From NCBI GenBank assembly GCA_017469265.1, contig JAFUGS010000087.1:1-56533 (forward strand): DNA of 56,533 nucleotides, written 5' to 3'. Of this stretch, positions 1-11,602 are shown piece by piece. Numbering within the stretch: position 1 is the stretch's first letter; the number at the start of each line of letters is the position of its first letter. The notes beneath the pieces are model-generated. The model ran no database searches. It was not told the DNA's origin and was given only the letters and a program-made list of their open reading frames with translations. This stretch comes from Clostridia bacterium. Its GTDB lineage: Bacteria; Bacillota; Clostridia; Christensenellales; Aristaeellaceae. A program made the position numbers and the translations under genes.

Positions 1-446
1 CGGCCCCGGCGAAAAAGCGGCGCGGCGCACAGAACCGCCAGCGCCGCGCAGGTCAGGGACACCAGGCCGGCGAGCCGGATCAGCCGGCGGCAGTCCGCCA
101 TATGCGCCAGCTCGTAATCGTGAAAGCAGGGGAGGGCCGCGCCGTCCGGGGCGGTCAGAAAGAACTGAACGCTTTCCGTCCGGCCGGCCAGATAGTCCGC
201 CAGGCGCGCCGCCATGGCGGGATACGCCGCCTCCGGCAGGCCGGTCTGCTCCGGAGGGGCGAAGCGCGCCAGCTCCCGGGCGAAAAGGGCTTCGCTGCCG
301 GCCATGATCCGGATGATCCCGCCCAGCAGGGCCAGGGTCAGCGCCAGGCAGCACACCGCGCCCAGGACGACGGACCGCGGGCGCCCCTCCTCCGGGGCGC
401 CGGGACGCCCGGGGAAACCGTTTCCCCGGGGAAAAAGCGCGGCCAT
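1..446 (-). CDS. Lit/DUF1461-like integral membrane protein (partial)
   Basis: The gene starts at an ATG (446-444) whose A is the last base of the prfB stop codon (TAATG overlap), so it is probably translationally coupled to prfB. It runs off the left edge after about 148 codons. The visible part has a basic Pro/Gly-rich N-terminus, a membrane segment at about residues 25-45 (VVLGAVCCLALTLALLGGII), an extracytoplasmic stretch containing FHDYELAHMADCRRLI, and the start of a second membrane segment. The motif pattern with E, HM and D before a hydrophobic helix resembles the DUF1461/TIGR01906 family, which includes the lipoprotein intramolecular transacylase Lit. The family is inferred from this motif and the topology. 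Transacylase activity is not shown, because many DUF1461 proteins are uncharacterised. Confidence 0.6.
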   Translation of the reverse strand, partial: MAALFPRGNGFPGRPGAPEEGRPRSVVLGAVCCLALTLALLGGIIRIMAGSEALFARELARFAPPEQTGLPEAAYPAMAARLADYLAGRTESVQFFLTAPDGAALPCFHDYELAHMADCRRLIRLAGLVSLTCAALAVLCAAPLFRRG

Positions 447-1552
447 TACTGCATCTTCAGGTACGCCGTGACAAAGCCTTCCAGGTTGCCGTTCATCACG
501 TCGTCAATGTTGCCGGATTCATAATTGGTGCGGTGATCCTTCACCATGGTGTAGGGCTGGAAAACGTAGGAGCGGATCTGGCTGCCCCATTCGATCTTCT
601 TCATCTCGCCCTTGATGTCCGCCATCTGCTGCTCCTTTTCCCGCTCCCGGAGCTCCAGCAGTTTGGCCTTCAGCATCTTGATACAGGTGGCCCGGTTCTG
701 CACCTGGTCCCGCTCCGTCTGGCAGGAGACCACGATGGTGACATCGTCCTTCACGTAGGTCATGCGCACGGCGGAGGAGGTCTTGTTCACGTTCTGGCCG
801 CCGGCGCCGCTGGAGTGGTAGGTGTCGACGCGGACGTACTTCATGTCGATTTCGATTTCGCCGTCGTCATCCGCCAGCATGGGGGCCACGTCCAGGCTGG
901 AGAAGCTGGTGTGCCGCCGGGCGTTGGCGTCGAAGGGGCTGATGCGCACCAGGCGGTGCACGCCCTTCTCCCCGCGGAGATAGCCGTAGGCGTGGTCGCC
1001 GCTGACCTCGAAGGTGACGGACTTGATGCCCGCCTCATCCCCGTCCAGCAGGTCCAGCAGCTTGACCTGGAAGCCCATCTTCTCGCAGTACCGGGTGTAC
1101 ATCCGGTACAGCATCTGGGTCCAGTCCTGGGCCTCGGTGCCGCCGGCGCCGGCGTGGAGGGAGAGGATCGCGTCGCTGTCGTCATAGTCCCCCCGCATCA
1201 GGGTTTCCAGCTCCAGGGCGTCGGCCTGCTCCTTCAGGGTCTTCAGGCTTTCGCCGGCCTCGGCCACCATGGACTCGTCATTTTCCTCCTTCGCCAGCTC
1301 CATCATGGTTTCGATGTCATCCGCGGAGGAGAGGAGACCCTCGTAGTGCTCCAGCCGGTTTTTCAGGTGGCCCAGCTTCTGATTCACGCTGGTGCTGTGG
1401 GCGGTATCGTTCCAGAACTCCGGCTGATTCATTTCCTCCGTCAGCTCGTCGATCTGCTCCTTCATATGGTCAATGTGCAGGGCTTCCCCCGCGGCAAGAA
1501 TGCTCTTGCGGATGCCGGCGAGGGTCTGGGTGTACTGTTCCAGTTCAATCAT
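446..1552 (-). CDS. prfB: Peptide chain release factor 2
   Basis: RF2 recognises UGA/UAA in the ribosomal A site and triggers peptide release. The 368-residue protein has the stop-codon-reading SPF tripeptide at about 205-207 and the catalytic GGQ loop at 251-253 (SGAGGQNVNK). The ATG at 1552 follows GAGGAG. It lies directly downstream of secA on the same strand (56 bp gap) and overlaps the next membrane-protein gene. The reading frame is continuous from the N-terminal helix into the conserved PEFWND segment. The autoregulatory +1 frameshift found at about codon 25 in many bacterial prfB genes is therefore absent, and the region reads ALHIDHMKEQ without a UGA. Confidence 0.96.
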   Translation of the reverse strand: MIELEQYTQTLAGIRKSILAAGEALHIDHMKEQIDELTEEMNQPEFWNDTAHSTSVNQKLGHLKNRLEHYEGLLSSADDIETMMELAKEENDESMVAEAGESLKTLKEQADALELETLMRGDYDDSDAILSLHAGAGGTEAQDWTQMLYRMYTRYCEKMGFQVKLLDLLDGDEAGIKSVTFEVSGDHAYGYLRGEKGVHRLVRISPFDANARRHTSFSSLDVAPMLADDDGEIEIDMKYVRVDTYHSSGAGGQNVNKTSSAVRMTYVKDDVTIVVSCQTERDQVQNRATCIKMLKAKLLELREREKEQQMADIKGEMKKIEWGSQIRSYVFQPYTMVKDHRTNYESGNIDDVMNGNLEGFVTAYLKMQ

Positions 1553-1608
1553 GTTTTTTTCTCCTCTTTTCAGCGGTCGGTGGGGATATCGGTGACTGAA
1601 CGGGAAGG

Positions 1609-4317
<2,709 letters not shown>

Positions 4318-4375
4318 GCCTCTGTCCTCATGGTACTGTTTGTTGACTTGCCGCCGGGGCAAAACAGTACAGAAT

Positions 4376-4405
4376 AGTATATCACCGGACCCATTCCCGG
4401 CGCAA
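4376..4405 (-). promoter_or_regulatory. Putative sigma-A promoter for secA
   Basis: Reading the minus strand, TTGCGC (-35) and TATACT (-10) are separated by 18 bp. The -10 ends about 58 bp before the secA ATG. The -10 is close to consensus and the -35 is weaker. Confidence 0.5.
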
Positions 4406-4433
4406 GTACGGATTTTCCAAGGGGGAAAGGGGC

Positions 4434-4463
4434 AAAAAAGCAGCTCCCCGGAGGGGGAGCTGC
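4434..4463 (-). terminator. Rho-independent terminator after the CARDB-like gene
   Basis: A stem GCAGCTCCCC/GGGGGAGCTGC with a short loop is followed on the minus strand by six T's. It lies just past the stop of the 4483-6360 gene and insulates it from secA. Confidence 0.85.
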
Positions 4464-4482
4464 AGGGCTTTCGAGGCAGGGG

Positions 4483-6360
4483 TTACTTGCCGCTGCGGCG
4501 GCGGTGGGCGCCGTCCGCCTCCGGGGCGGCTTCGTCCGCGGCGGGGGCCTCTTCGGCGGCGGGGGCTTCGGCGTTTTCCCGGCCAGGCGTGTTCTCATAC
4601 AGGCGGCGCAGGGTCTCGGCCATGAGCTCGCTGTCCTGGGCGGTGTTCTCGACCGCTTCGGGCTGCTCGCTGCCGGATTCCGCCGGCTTCGCACTGTCGG
4701 CGCCGGAGACGATCTCGCTGCGCTGGTTCCGCTTCGGCTGGGTGCCGTAATCCCGGTAGTTGGCGCCGTCCAGATGATCCATGGCCTTGCTGCTCTGGCT
4801 CTTCAGGATGCCCCGGCGGATGCCGCCGATCAGCAGCAGCACCAGGCCCAGGCCGGCGATGCCCGCCAGGATCCATTTGGCCGTCCCGGCGATGTTTTCC
4901 ACCTGGTCCGTCCAGGCGGGCAGCTTCTGATCCGCCGCCAGGTCCTCATAGGTTTCCGGCATCTCCTGATACCGGGGGGCCGGCGGGGTCACGATGGGCG
5001 CTTCCGTGGGCTCGGGGGTGGGCTGCTGGTGGGCGATCTGCACCAGGTTGCTGGAGAAGGTCAGCGTCTGGGACAGCTGATCCTTGCAGCGGGCGGTGAA
5101 CTGGAAGGAGCCGGGCATGCTGACGGCCATCTCCCGGGTAAAGGTGCGGCTTTCGCCGGCGGGGATGGCGTCAAAGGTGTTGATGACCGTATCCACCGCG
5201 CGGATGCTGATGTCGGAGACATCCACCGCGCTTTCGTTGTTCACGGTGATGGTGAAGCGGACGTTTCCGGGAATCTGGTACACCACGTCCCGGTCTGCGG
5301 AGGCCTCCAGGCTCAGCACGATCTGCTGGGTCGGGTCGGTGGCGATGATGTTCACCCGGCCGGTGGCGGTTTCCACCGGCTGGCCGGTAACGTCCTCCGC
5401 GGTGACGGTGAACTGCAGATCCTGGGTCTCGGTGATGGTGAGCTCCTTTTCCTGGATGACGGTTTCCCCGGCCTGGACGGTCAGGTCGCTGAAGACCTCT
5501 CCCAGGGCCGCGTCCGTCACGTCCACATTGGTGAAGTCCACGGTGCCGGAGTTCTTCAGCGTCAGGGTCAGCTTCACGGTTTCCCCGGGGGCGCCGCCCT
5601 TCTTGTCCGCCTTCAGGGAGGCGGAGAGCTTGACCTCGCCGTACTTGATGGTGGCGGATTCCACCTTCTGGGAATAGGTCTTGCCGCCGGCCTTGTAGGA
5701 GATGGTGGCGGCGGAGGTCAGATTCTTCTTTCCCATCTTGGGGGTGAAGGTGTAGGTGGCCTTTTCCCCGGCGGGGATGCGCTCGATGGTGCCGGACTTG
5801 GAGGAGATGGAGCTGTTCTCCTTGATGGTGACGTTGGTCACCTCCACCGCGCCGGTGTTCTCGATCTCATAGGTGACGGAGACCTCCTGATCCTTCTGGG
5901 CGGTGGTGGGCTTGATTTCCCGGTTGACCTTCAGCTCCGGCGCGCCGCCGGTATAGATGATGGTCTTGGAGAAATTCTTGGCCTTGTAAACCAGCTCCCC
6001 TTCGTCATTGTAAAGGGAGTAGCGGATTTTGAAGGTGATGCGCCCCGCGTCCAGCTCCGCCTGGGTGACCTTCCATTTGCCGGTCCAGGACTTGCTGTTG
6101 CCGACGCTGAGGGTGGGGGTGCCGAACTCGTCGACCTGTTTGCCGCTGGGATAGTACAGCGTCACCGGGCCGGGCAGGTCGCTTTCCCCCACGTTGGTCA
6201 CGGAGATGGACACGGTGATTTCCTTCGGCTCCGTGAACTTATTTGTCTCCAGCGCCATGGAAACCGTCAGCGGATCGTCCGCCGCCAGGGCGGCGGCGCC
6301 GCAGAACAGCACCAGCAGCAGCGCGGCCGCCAGGGCGAGAAACCAGTGCTTTCTGTTCAT
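4483..6360 (-). CDS. Secreted, membrane-anchored CARDB-like repeat protein
   Basis: The 625-residue protein has a signal peptide (about 1-27, ending ALAAD). Several immunoglobulin-like beta domains follow, resembling CARDB/DUF11 domains, with recurring phrases such as ITVSISVTNVGESDLP, VTYEIENTGAVEVTNV and LTLTLKNSGTVDFTNV. A Pro-rich segment leads to one membrane helix near residues 495-520 (WILAGIAGLGLVLLLIGGI) and a cytoplasmic tail rich in Glu, Ala and Arg. It is most likely a cell-surface structural or adhesive protein. No catalytic motif is visible and its function is unknown. The start is the ATG at 6360 with AAAGGA upstream. It has its own promoter and terminator, so it is monocistronic despite lying beside secA. 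Confidence 0.85.
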   Translation of the reverse strand: MNRKHWFLALAAALLLVLFCGAAALAADDPLTVSMALETNKFTEPKEITVSISVTNVGESDLPGPVTLYYPSGKQVDEFGTPTLSVGNSKSWTGKWKVTQAELDAGRITFKIRYSLYNDEGELVYKAKNFSKTIIYTGGAPELKVNREIKPTTAQKDQEVSVTYEIENTGAVEVTNVTIKENSSISSKSGTIERIPAGEKATYTFTPKMGKKNLTSAATISYKAGGKTYSQKVESATIKYGEVKLSASLKADKKGGAPGETVKLTLTLKNSGTVDFTNVDVTDAALGEVFSDLTVQAGETVIQEKELTITETQDLQFTVTAEDVTGQPVETATGRVNIIATDPTQQIVLSLEASADRDVVYQIPGNVRFTITVNNESAVDVSDISIRAVDTVINTFDAIPAGESRTFTREMAVSMPGSFQFTARCKDQLSQTLTFSSNLVQIAHQQPTPEPTEAPIVTPPAPRYQEMPETYEDLAADQKLPAWTDQVENIAGTAKWILAGIAGLGLVLLLIGGIRRGILKSQSSKAMDHLDGANYRDYGTQPKRNQRSEIVSGADSAKPAESGSEQPEAVENTAQDSELMAETLRRLYENTPGRENAEAPAAEEAPAADEAAPEADGAHRRRSGK

Positions 6361-6469
6361 GTGCGTTCGGGATCCTTTCTGAACCCCTTCCCCCTTCCCA
6401 ATATCAGGAGATGGTATTCCTGTCCCCTACTTTCCGGGATAAAAAATATAAACACAAGAATACAAGCCT

Positions 6470-6498
6470 ATTGTAGTCCGAAAGGAAAGGCCTGTCAA
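6470..6498 (-). promoter_or_regulatory. Sigma-A promoter for the CARDB-like gene
   Basis: On the minus strand, TTGACA, a 17-bp spacer and TACAAT form a near-perfect promoter about 110 bp upstream of the ATG at 6360. The resulting long leader shows no riboswitch that I recognise. Confidence 0.75.
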
Positions 6499-6510
6499 GA
6501 AAAAGGAAAG

Positions 6511-6544
6511 GAACGATTCCGTCCAGCCAGCGGAGCGGTTGAAC
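6511..6544 (+). repeat. Dispersed ~34-nt repeat, copy A
   Basis: This copy of an AACGATTC-x-GTCCAGC-x-AGCG element lies in the gap between two divergent promoters. Related copies are at 17295-17329 (same strand) and 24406-24439 (opposite strand). This is the most divergent of the three at its 3' end. Confidence 0.5.
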
Positions 6545-6596
6545 AGAAAAAAGGCGGGGCGGGGTAAAAAGAACAGGAAGAAAACAGCAAAAACGC

Positions 6597-6625
6597 TTTA
6601 CGCCAAAGGGCTTCGTGCGTATAAT
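6597..6625 (+). promoter_or_regulatory. Sigma-A promoter for the branched-chain amino acid binding protein
   Basis: TTTACG, a 17-bp spacer and a perfect TATAAT lie about 58 bp upstream of the ATG at 6684. Confidence 0.65.
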
Positions 6626-6683
6626 AGCGCCGTAAATCCGAAGGGATTTGCGACGCTTATTTTTTGAAACGGAGGAAAAAGAA

Positions 6684-7820
6684 ATGAAGAAGCTTGTTGC
6701 GCTGATGCTGGCCCTGACCCTGGGCCTGAGCGTGTTCGCCTTCGCGGGCGCGGAAGAAACCATTACGCTGAAGATCGCGCACATCGGTCCGCTGACCGGC
6801 GCGGCGGCGGTTTACGGCGTGGCCACCAGCCGCGGCGCGAAGATCGCGGCCGAGGAGATTTCCGCGGCGGGCGGAAAGTACAAGGTGGAGATCATTGACG
6901 AGGACGACACCCACGACGCCGAGAAGGCGGTTTACGCCTACGGCGACGCCCTGGACAAGGGCGCCCAGATGATCATCGGCACCACCACCACCACCCCCTG
7001 CATCGCCGTGGGCGCGGAAGCGTACAACGACCGGGTGTTCATGCTGACGCCCTCCGCTTCCTCTACCGCCGTGACCGCGGACAAGGACAACGTGTACCAG
7101 GTCTGCTTTACCGACCCGGCGCAGGGCGCCGCTTCCGCCGCGTACATCGCGGAGAAGAACCTGCCCACCAAGGTGGCCGTGATCTACAACAACGCGGACG
7201 CCTACTCCACCGGCATCTATCAGACCTTCGTCGACAAGGCTCAGGAAGTGGGGCTGGAGATCGTTTCCACCACCACCTTTACGGATGACACCACGGACTT
7301 CTCCGTGCAGGTGGCCGACGCGAAGAACAACGGCGCCGAGCTGGTGTTCCTGCCCATTTACTACACCCCCGCGTCCCAGATTCTGCTGAACGCGTCCAGC
7401 ATCGACTACAAGCCCGTGTTCTTCGGCGTGGACGGCATGGACGGCATCCTGTCCATCGAAGGCTTTGACACCTCCCTGGCGGAGGGCGTCATGCTGCTGA
7501 CCCCCTTCTCCGCCGACGCGCAGGACGAGCTGACGAAGAACTTCGTCGCCAAGTATCAGGAGCTGTACAACGAGATTCCGAACCAGTTCGCGGCCGACGC
7601 CTATGACGGCGTGTACGCGCTGGTGGCCGCCGCCGAGAAGGCCGGCGTGCAGGAGGGCGATGCCCCCGAGGCGATCTGCGACGCCATGATCGCCGCCATG
7701 CAGGAGATCGAGGTCACCGGTGTGACCGGCACCATGACCTGGGCCGCCAACGGCGAAGTCAGCAAGACGCCCACCGCCGTCATCATCGAGAACGGTGCCT
7801 ACGTGGGCTTCAACAACTGA
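6684..7820 (+). CDS. Branched-chain amino acid ABC transporter substrate-binding protein
   Basis: This extracytoplasmic receptor delivers leucine, isoleucine or valine (or related amides) to the LivHMGF-type importer encoded just downstream. The start is ATG 6684, after GGAGG, giving MKKLVALMLALTLG. The signal peptide ends near FAGAEE. The 378-residue product has a type I periplasmic-binding fold (Peripla_BP_6): IKIAHIGPLTGA-like opening, IIGTTTTTPCIAVGA ligand-site region, and a C-terminal lobe ending in EVSKTPTAVII. The signal peptide has no lipobox cysteine, which is unusual for a monoderm, so anchoring is unclear. A hairpin and a second promoter separate it from livH, which would let it be made in excess. 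Confidence 0.92.
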   Translation: MKKLVALMLALTLGLSVFAFAGAEETITLKIAHIGPLTGAAAVYGVATSRGAKIAAEEISAAGGKYKVEIIDEDDTHDAEKAVYAYGDALDKGAQMIIGTTTTTPCIAVGAEAYNDRVFMLTPSASSTAVTADKDNVYQVCFTDPAQGAASAAYIAEKNLPTKVAVIYNNADAYSTGIYQTFVDKAQEVGLEIVSTTTFTDDTTDFSVQVADAKNNGAELVFLPIYYTPASQILLNASSIDYKPVFFGVDGMDGILSIEGFDTSLAEGVMLLTPFSADAQDELTKNFVAKYQELYNEIPNQFAADAYDGVYALVAAAEKAGVQEGDAPEAICDAMIAAMQEIEVTGVTGTMTWAANGEVSKTPTAVIIENGAYVGFNN

Positions 7821-7853
7821 TCAGCAGGGCGGCTTCCCTGAAAAAGCCGATTT

Positions 7854-7890
7854 CGCGGTCCGCTCCCGGTTTGCCGGGGGCGGATTCGCG
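7854..7890 (+). terminator. GC-rich hairpin between livK-like gene and livH
   Basis: Arms CGCG-CCGC-CCCGG and CCGGG-GCGG-CGCG form an interrupted stem of about 13 bp followed by CATTTT. This is a weak terminator or mRNA-processing hairpin, consistent with lower expression of the downstream membrane genes. Confidence 0.45.
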
Positions 7891-7941
7891 CATTTTCCGG
7901 CGGCGGTGTCCCCGGATGGAAGCGCCGCGGCTTTTCCGGAT

Positions 7942-7970
7942 TGGACAAGGGCGTGCTTTCCCCGTATAAT
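7942..7970 (+). promoter_or_regulatory. Sigma-A promoter for livHMGF
   Basis: TGGACA, a 17-bp spacer and a perfect TATAAT end 56 bp before livH. The permease and ATPase genes therefore have their own promoter in addition to any read-through from the binding-protein gene. Confidence 0.65.
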
Positions 7971-8026
7971 GAGGGAAAGACGGTTTCGTTTTCACCGCCG
8001 CGAGACAAGAGGGGTTGTGAGCATCC

Positions 8027-8911
8027 ATGATTTTTCTTTCCAACCTGGTGAACGGCCTGAGCCTGGGCAGCATCTACGCCATCATCGCCCTGGGCTATAC
8101 CATGGTCTACGGCATCGCGAAGATGCTGAACTTCGCCCATGGGGATGTCATCATGGTGGGGGCGTATATCGCTTTCTGCGCCCTGCAGTACTGGGGGCTG
8201 CCGCCCGTCGCCGCGCTGCTGGCGGCCATGCTGCTGTGCACGGTGCTGGGGATCACCATTGAGGGCCTGGCCTACCGCCCCCTGCGGCAGGCGACCTCCC
8301 TGGCGGTGCTGATTACCGCCATCGGCATGAGCTACCTGCTGCAGAACCTGGCGCTGCTGATCTGGGGGGCCAACCCGAAGAGCTTCCCCTCCGTCATGAT
8401 TCAGCTGCCCACCCTGTCCCTTTTCGGGGATCAGCTGAAGATCAGCGGGGTCACCATGATGACGATTCTGGCCAACATCGCCATCATGATCGTGCTCACC
8501 ACCTTTATTTCCCGCACAAAGATGGGCAAGGCAATGCGCTGCGTCTCAGAGGACCGGGGCGCCGCGGAGCTGATGGGGATCAACGTGAACCGGACCATCT
8601 CCACCACCTTCGCCATCGGCTCCGCCCTGGCGGCCGTGGCGGGCATTCTGCTCTGCTCCGCCTATCCGACCCTGATGCCCACCACGGGCTCCATGCCCGG
8701 CATCAAGGCCTTCACCGCGGCGGTGTTCGGCGGCATCGGCTCCATCCCCGGGGCCATGATCGGGGGCATTCTGCTGGGGGTGATCGAGATCCTGGGCAAG
8801 GCGTACATTTCCACCGAGCTGGGGGACGCCATCGTCTTCGCGGTGCTGATCATCGTGCTGCTGTTCCGGCCCACCGGGCTGCTGGGCAAGCCGATCCGCG
8901 AGAAAGTGTAA
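8027..8911 (+). CDS. livH: Branched-chain amino acid ABC transporter permease (LivH type)
   Basis: One of the two membrane subunits of the importer. The 294-residue, highly hydrophobic protein starts MIFLSNLVNGLSLGSIYAIIALGYTMVYGIAKMLNFAHGD, typical of LivH. It contains the conserved ATPase-coupling region RTKMGKAMRCVSEDRGAAELMGI at about 165-187. It ends with a helix and a basic tail (GKPIREKV). It is followed after 13 bp by livM and is part of the livHMGF cluster. Confidence 0.94.
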   Translation: MIFLSNLVNGLSLGSIYAIIALGYTMVYGIAKMLNFAHGDVIMVGAYIAFCALQYWGLPPVAALLAAMLLCTVLGITIEGLAYRPLRQATSLAVLITAIGMSYLLQNLALLIWGANPKSFPSVMIQLPTLSLFGDQLKISGVTMMTILANIAIMIVLTTFISRTKMGKAMRCVSEDRGAAELMGINVNRTISTTFAIGSALAAVAGILLCSAYPTLMPTTGSMPGIKAFTAAVFGGIGSIPGAMIGGILLGVIEILGKAYISTELGDAIVFAVLIIVLLFRPTGLLGKPIREKV

Positions 8912-8924
8912 GGAGGGAACCGGG

Positions 8925-9998
8925 ATGAGCGCGAAAAAGAAAAAGCTGATCTACAACGCCGTGACCTTCGGCGTTGTGATCCTGGCCTTCCTACTGTGCA
9001 ACCTGTTTTACGGGCAGATGAGCCGCTCTCTGCGGGCCCAGCTGATTCCCATCTGCTGCTGGATCGTGATGGCGGTGAGCCTGAACCTGGTGGTGGGCAT
9101 CTCCGGGGAGCTGAGCCTGGGGCACGCGGGCTTCATGAGCATCGGCGCGTTTACGGGCATCATCATTTCCGGCTGGCTGCTGAAGGGCTTCCAGATGGAG
9201 AACGAGACGCTGCGCCTGGTGCTGTCCATCGTGGCCGGCGGCGCCGTGGCGGGGCTGCTGGGCTTCCTGATCGGGATTCCCGTGCTGCGGCTGCGGGGGG
9301 ACTACCTGGCCATCGTGACCCTGGCCTTTGGGGAAATCATCCGCAACGTGCTGAACTGCGTGTATACCTCCGTGGACGGCACGCGGCTGGTCTTCGGCTT
9401 CATCAACCCGACCCTGCCGGGGACGCTGCTGCTGAACGGTCCGAACGGCGCGGTCTCCGTGTCGAAGATCGCCACCTTCACCGCCGGTTTCCTGCTGGTG
9501 CTGGCGGCGCTGGTGGTGGTGCTGAACCTGATCAACAGCCGCACGGGCCGGGCGATCATGGCCACAAGGGACAACCGGATCGCGGCGGAATCCGTGGGCA
9601 TCAACGTCACCCGGTACAAGATGATCGCCTTTGTGACCGCCGCGGCGCTGGCGGGCATGGCCGGCGCCCTGTACGGGCTGAATTATTCCACGCTGGTGCC
9701 GGGCAAGTTCAAGTTTGACCAGAGCATCAACGTGCTGGTTTTCGTGGTGCTGGGCGGCATCGGGAACACCCTGGGGGCGGTGATCTCCGCCACGGTGCTG
9801 ACCATCCTGCCGGAGATGCTGCGGGACTTCGCGGACTACCGGATGCTGGTGTACGCGGTGCTGCTGATCGTCATGATGCTGGTCACCAACACGCCGGCCA
9901 CCAAGGCGTTCTTTAACAACCTGAAGGGCCTGCTCAGCCGGAAGGGGCCGCGGAAGACGGTGGAGGTAAGCCAGCGGAAAGGAGGTGACCGGGCATGA
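8925..9998 (+). CDS. livM: Branched-chain amino acid ABC transporter permease (LivM type)
   Basis: Second membrane subunit, 357 residues. The N-terminal helices contain GISGELSLGHAGFMSIGAF, the signature LivM segment, and the coupling-helix region RTGRAIMATRDNRIAAESVGI lies at about 204-224. A basic tail ends the protein. GGAGG precedes the ATG. Its last four bases overlap the start of livG (ATGA), so the two are translationally coupled. Confidence 0.94.
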   Translation: MSAKKKKLIYNAVTFGVVILAFLLCNLFYGQMSRSLRAQLIPICCWIVMAVSLNLVVGISGELSLGHAGFMSIGAFTGIIISGWLLKGFQMENETLRLVLSIVAGGAVAGLLGFLIGIPVLRLRGDYLAIVTLAFGEIIRNVLNCVYTSVDGTRLVFGFINPTLPGTLLLNGPNGAVSVSKIATFTAGFLLVLAALVVVLNLINSRTGRAIMATRDNRIAAESVGINVTRYKMIAFVTAAALAGMAGALYGLNYSTLVPGKFKFDQSINVLVFVVLGGIGNTLGAVISATVLTILPEMLRDFADYRMLVYAVLLIVMMLVTNTPATKAFFNNLKGLLSRKGPRKTVEVSQRKGGDRA

Positions 9999-10888
9999 GT
10001 GAAGCGGCCGGGAAAATCAGAAAGCGCAACGCGGACACGAAAATGGTGCCGGTTCCCTCCCAGAGCATCATCCCGGAGCGGGACATCGGCAAGATGCCCG
10101 TGCTGGAATGCAAGCACCTGGGCATCGACTTCGGGGGCCTGACCGCGGTGGAGGATTTCAACCTCACCATCGGCCGGACGGAGATCGCCGGGCTGATCGG
10201 CCCCAACGGCGCCGGGAAGACCACGGTTTTCAACCTGCTGACCAAGGTGTACGAGCCCACCCGGGGCTCCGCCATGATCAACGGCATCGACATGCACGGC
10301 ATGGACACGGTGGCGGCCAGCCGCCACGGCATTGCCCGGACCTTCCAGAACATCCGGCTGTTCTCCAACATGTCCGTGGAGGACAACGTGCGCATCGGGC
10401 TGCACAGCCAGATCCGCTACGGCATGTTTACCGGCATCTGCCGGCTGCCGGGGTACTGGAAAAAGGAGCGGGAGCAGCATGAGAAGGCCCTGGAGCTGCT
10501 GAGCATCTTCGGCATGCAGGATATGGGCGACGTGCAGGCGGGGAGCCTGCCCTACGGGGCCCAGCGCCGGCTGGAGATCGTCCGGGCCCTGGCCACGAAT
10601 CCCAGCCTGCTGCTGCTGGACGAACCGGCGGCGGGCATGAATCCCCACGAAACCCAGGAGCTGATGGACAACATCATCAGAATCCGGGATCAGTTCCAGA
10701 TCGCGGTCATGCTGATCGAGCATGACATGAACCTGGTGATGGGCATCTGCGAGGGCATCTGCGTGCTGAACTACGGGAAGATCATCGCCAAGGGCACCGC
10801 GGAGGAGATCCAGCGGAACCCGGTGGTCATCGAAGCCTACCTGGGCAAGCAGCATCAGGGGGCGGAAAAGGAGGCGGCGCAGGCATGA
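9995..10888 (+). CDS. livG: Branched-chain amino acid ABC transporter ATPase (LivG type)
   Basis: Cytoplasmic ATPase subunit, 297 residues. It has Walker A GPNGAGKTT, a signature motif replaced by LPYGAQRRLEI (LivG proteins usually have YG-Q-R), Walker B LLLLDEPAAGMNP and the H-loop LIEHDM. The N-terminal ~30 residues (KRNADTKMVPVPSQSI) precede the usual family start. GGAGGTG sits 9 bp upstream of this ATG, so I keep it. It overlaps livM and livF by 4 bp each. Confidence 0.93.
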   Translation: MSEAAGKIRKRNADTKMVPVPSQSIIPERDIGKMPVLECKHLGIDFGGLTAVEDFNLTIGRTEIAGLIGPNGAGKTTVFNLLTKVYEPTRGSAMINGIDMHGMDTVAASRHGIARTFQNIRLFSNMSVEDNVRIGLHSQIRYGMFTGICRLPGYWKKEREQHEKALELLSIFGMQDMGDVQAGSLPYGAQRRLEIVRALATNPSLLLLDEPAAGMNPHETQELMDNIIRIRDQFQIAVMLIEHDMNLVMGICEGICVLNYGKIIAKGTAEEIQRNPVVIEAYLGKQHQGAEKEAAQA

Positions 10889-11592
10889 GCATGCTGGAAA
10901 TCAACGACATCCATGTGTTCTACGGCGCGATTCACGCCATCAAGGGCGTCTCCTTTGAGGTGCGGGAGCATGAGATCGTGACCCTGATCGGCGCCAACGG
11001 CGCCGGGAAGTCCACGATCCTGAACACGATTGCCGGCCTGCTGCGGCCCCGCAGCGGGCAGGTGCTCTTCGAGGGCCGGAACATCAACGCCGTGCCCGCC
11101 AGCAGGATGGTGGGGCTGGGGATGGCTCTGTGCCCGGAGGGGCGGCGGATTTTTCAGCAGATGAGCGTGCGGGAAAACCTGGAGATGGGCGGATACTCCC
11201 GCCCGGCGGCGGAGATCGCCGGATCCATCGAGGACGTTTTCCAGCGCTTTCCCAGGCTGAAGGAGCGGGAGAAGCAGATCGCGGGAACCCTGTCCGGCGG
11301 GGAGCAGCAGATGCTGGCCATGGCCCGGGCCCTGATGTCCAGGCCCAAGCTGATGATGCTGGACGAGCCCTCCATGGGCCTGGCGCCGATCCTGGTGGAA
11401 CAGATTTTTGACATCATCCGGGAGCTGCACGCGGCGGGGACCACGATCCTGCTGGTGGAGCAGAACGCGCAGATGGCCCTGTCCATCGCGGACCGGGCCT
11501 ACGTGCTGGAGACCGGCAGGATCTCCATGAGCGGCGAGGCGAAGGCCCTGCTGGTGGATGACAATGTGCGCAAGGCCTATCTGGGCAGCTGA
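10885..11592 (+). CDS. livF: Branched-chain amino acid ABC transporter ATPase (LivF type)
   Basis: Second ATPase subunit, 235 residues, with Walker A GANGAGKST, signature LSGGEQQMLAMARAL, Walker B LMMLDEPSMGLAP and H-loop LLVEQN. These are diagnostic of LivF. It is the last gene of the operon, overlaps livG (ATGA) and is followed within 11 bp by a terminator. Confidence 0.94.
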   Translation: MSMLEINDIHVFYGAIHAIKGVSFEVREHEIVTLIGANGAGKSTILNTIAGLLRPRSGQVLFEGRNINAVPASRMVGLGMALCPEGRRIFQQMSVRENLEMGGYSRPAAEIAGSIEDVFQRFPRLKEREKQIAGTLSGGEQQMLAMARALMSRPKLMMLDEPSMGLAPILVEQIFDIIRELHAAGTTILLVEQNAQMALSIADRAYVLETGRISMSGEAKALLVDDNVRKAYLGS

Positions 11593-11602
11593 GAAGCCTG
11601 GC

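Noticed and set aside
1478-1552. Programmed +1 frameshift in prfB
   Set aside because: No UGA or CUU slip site. The frame is continuous through the usual position.
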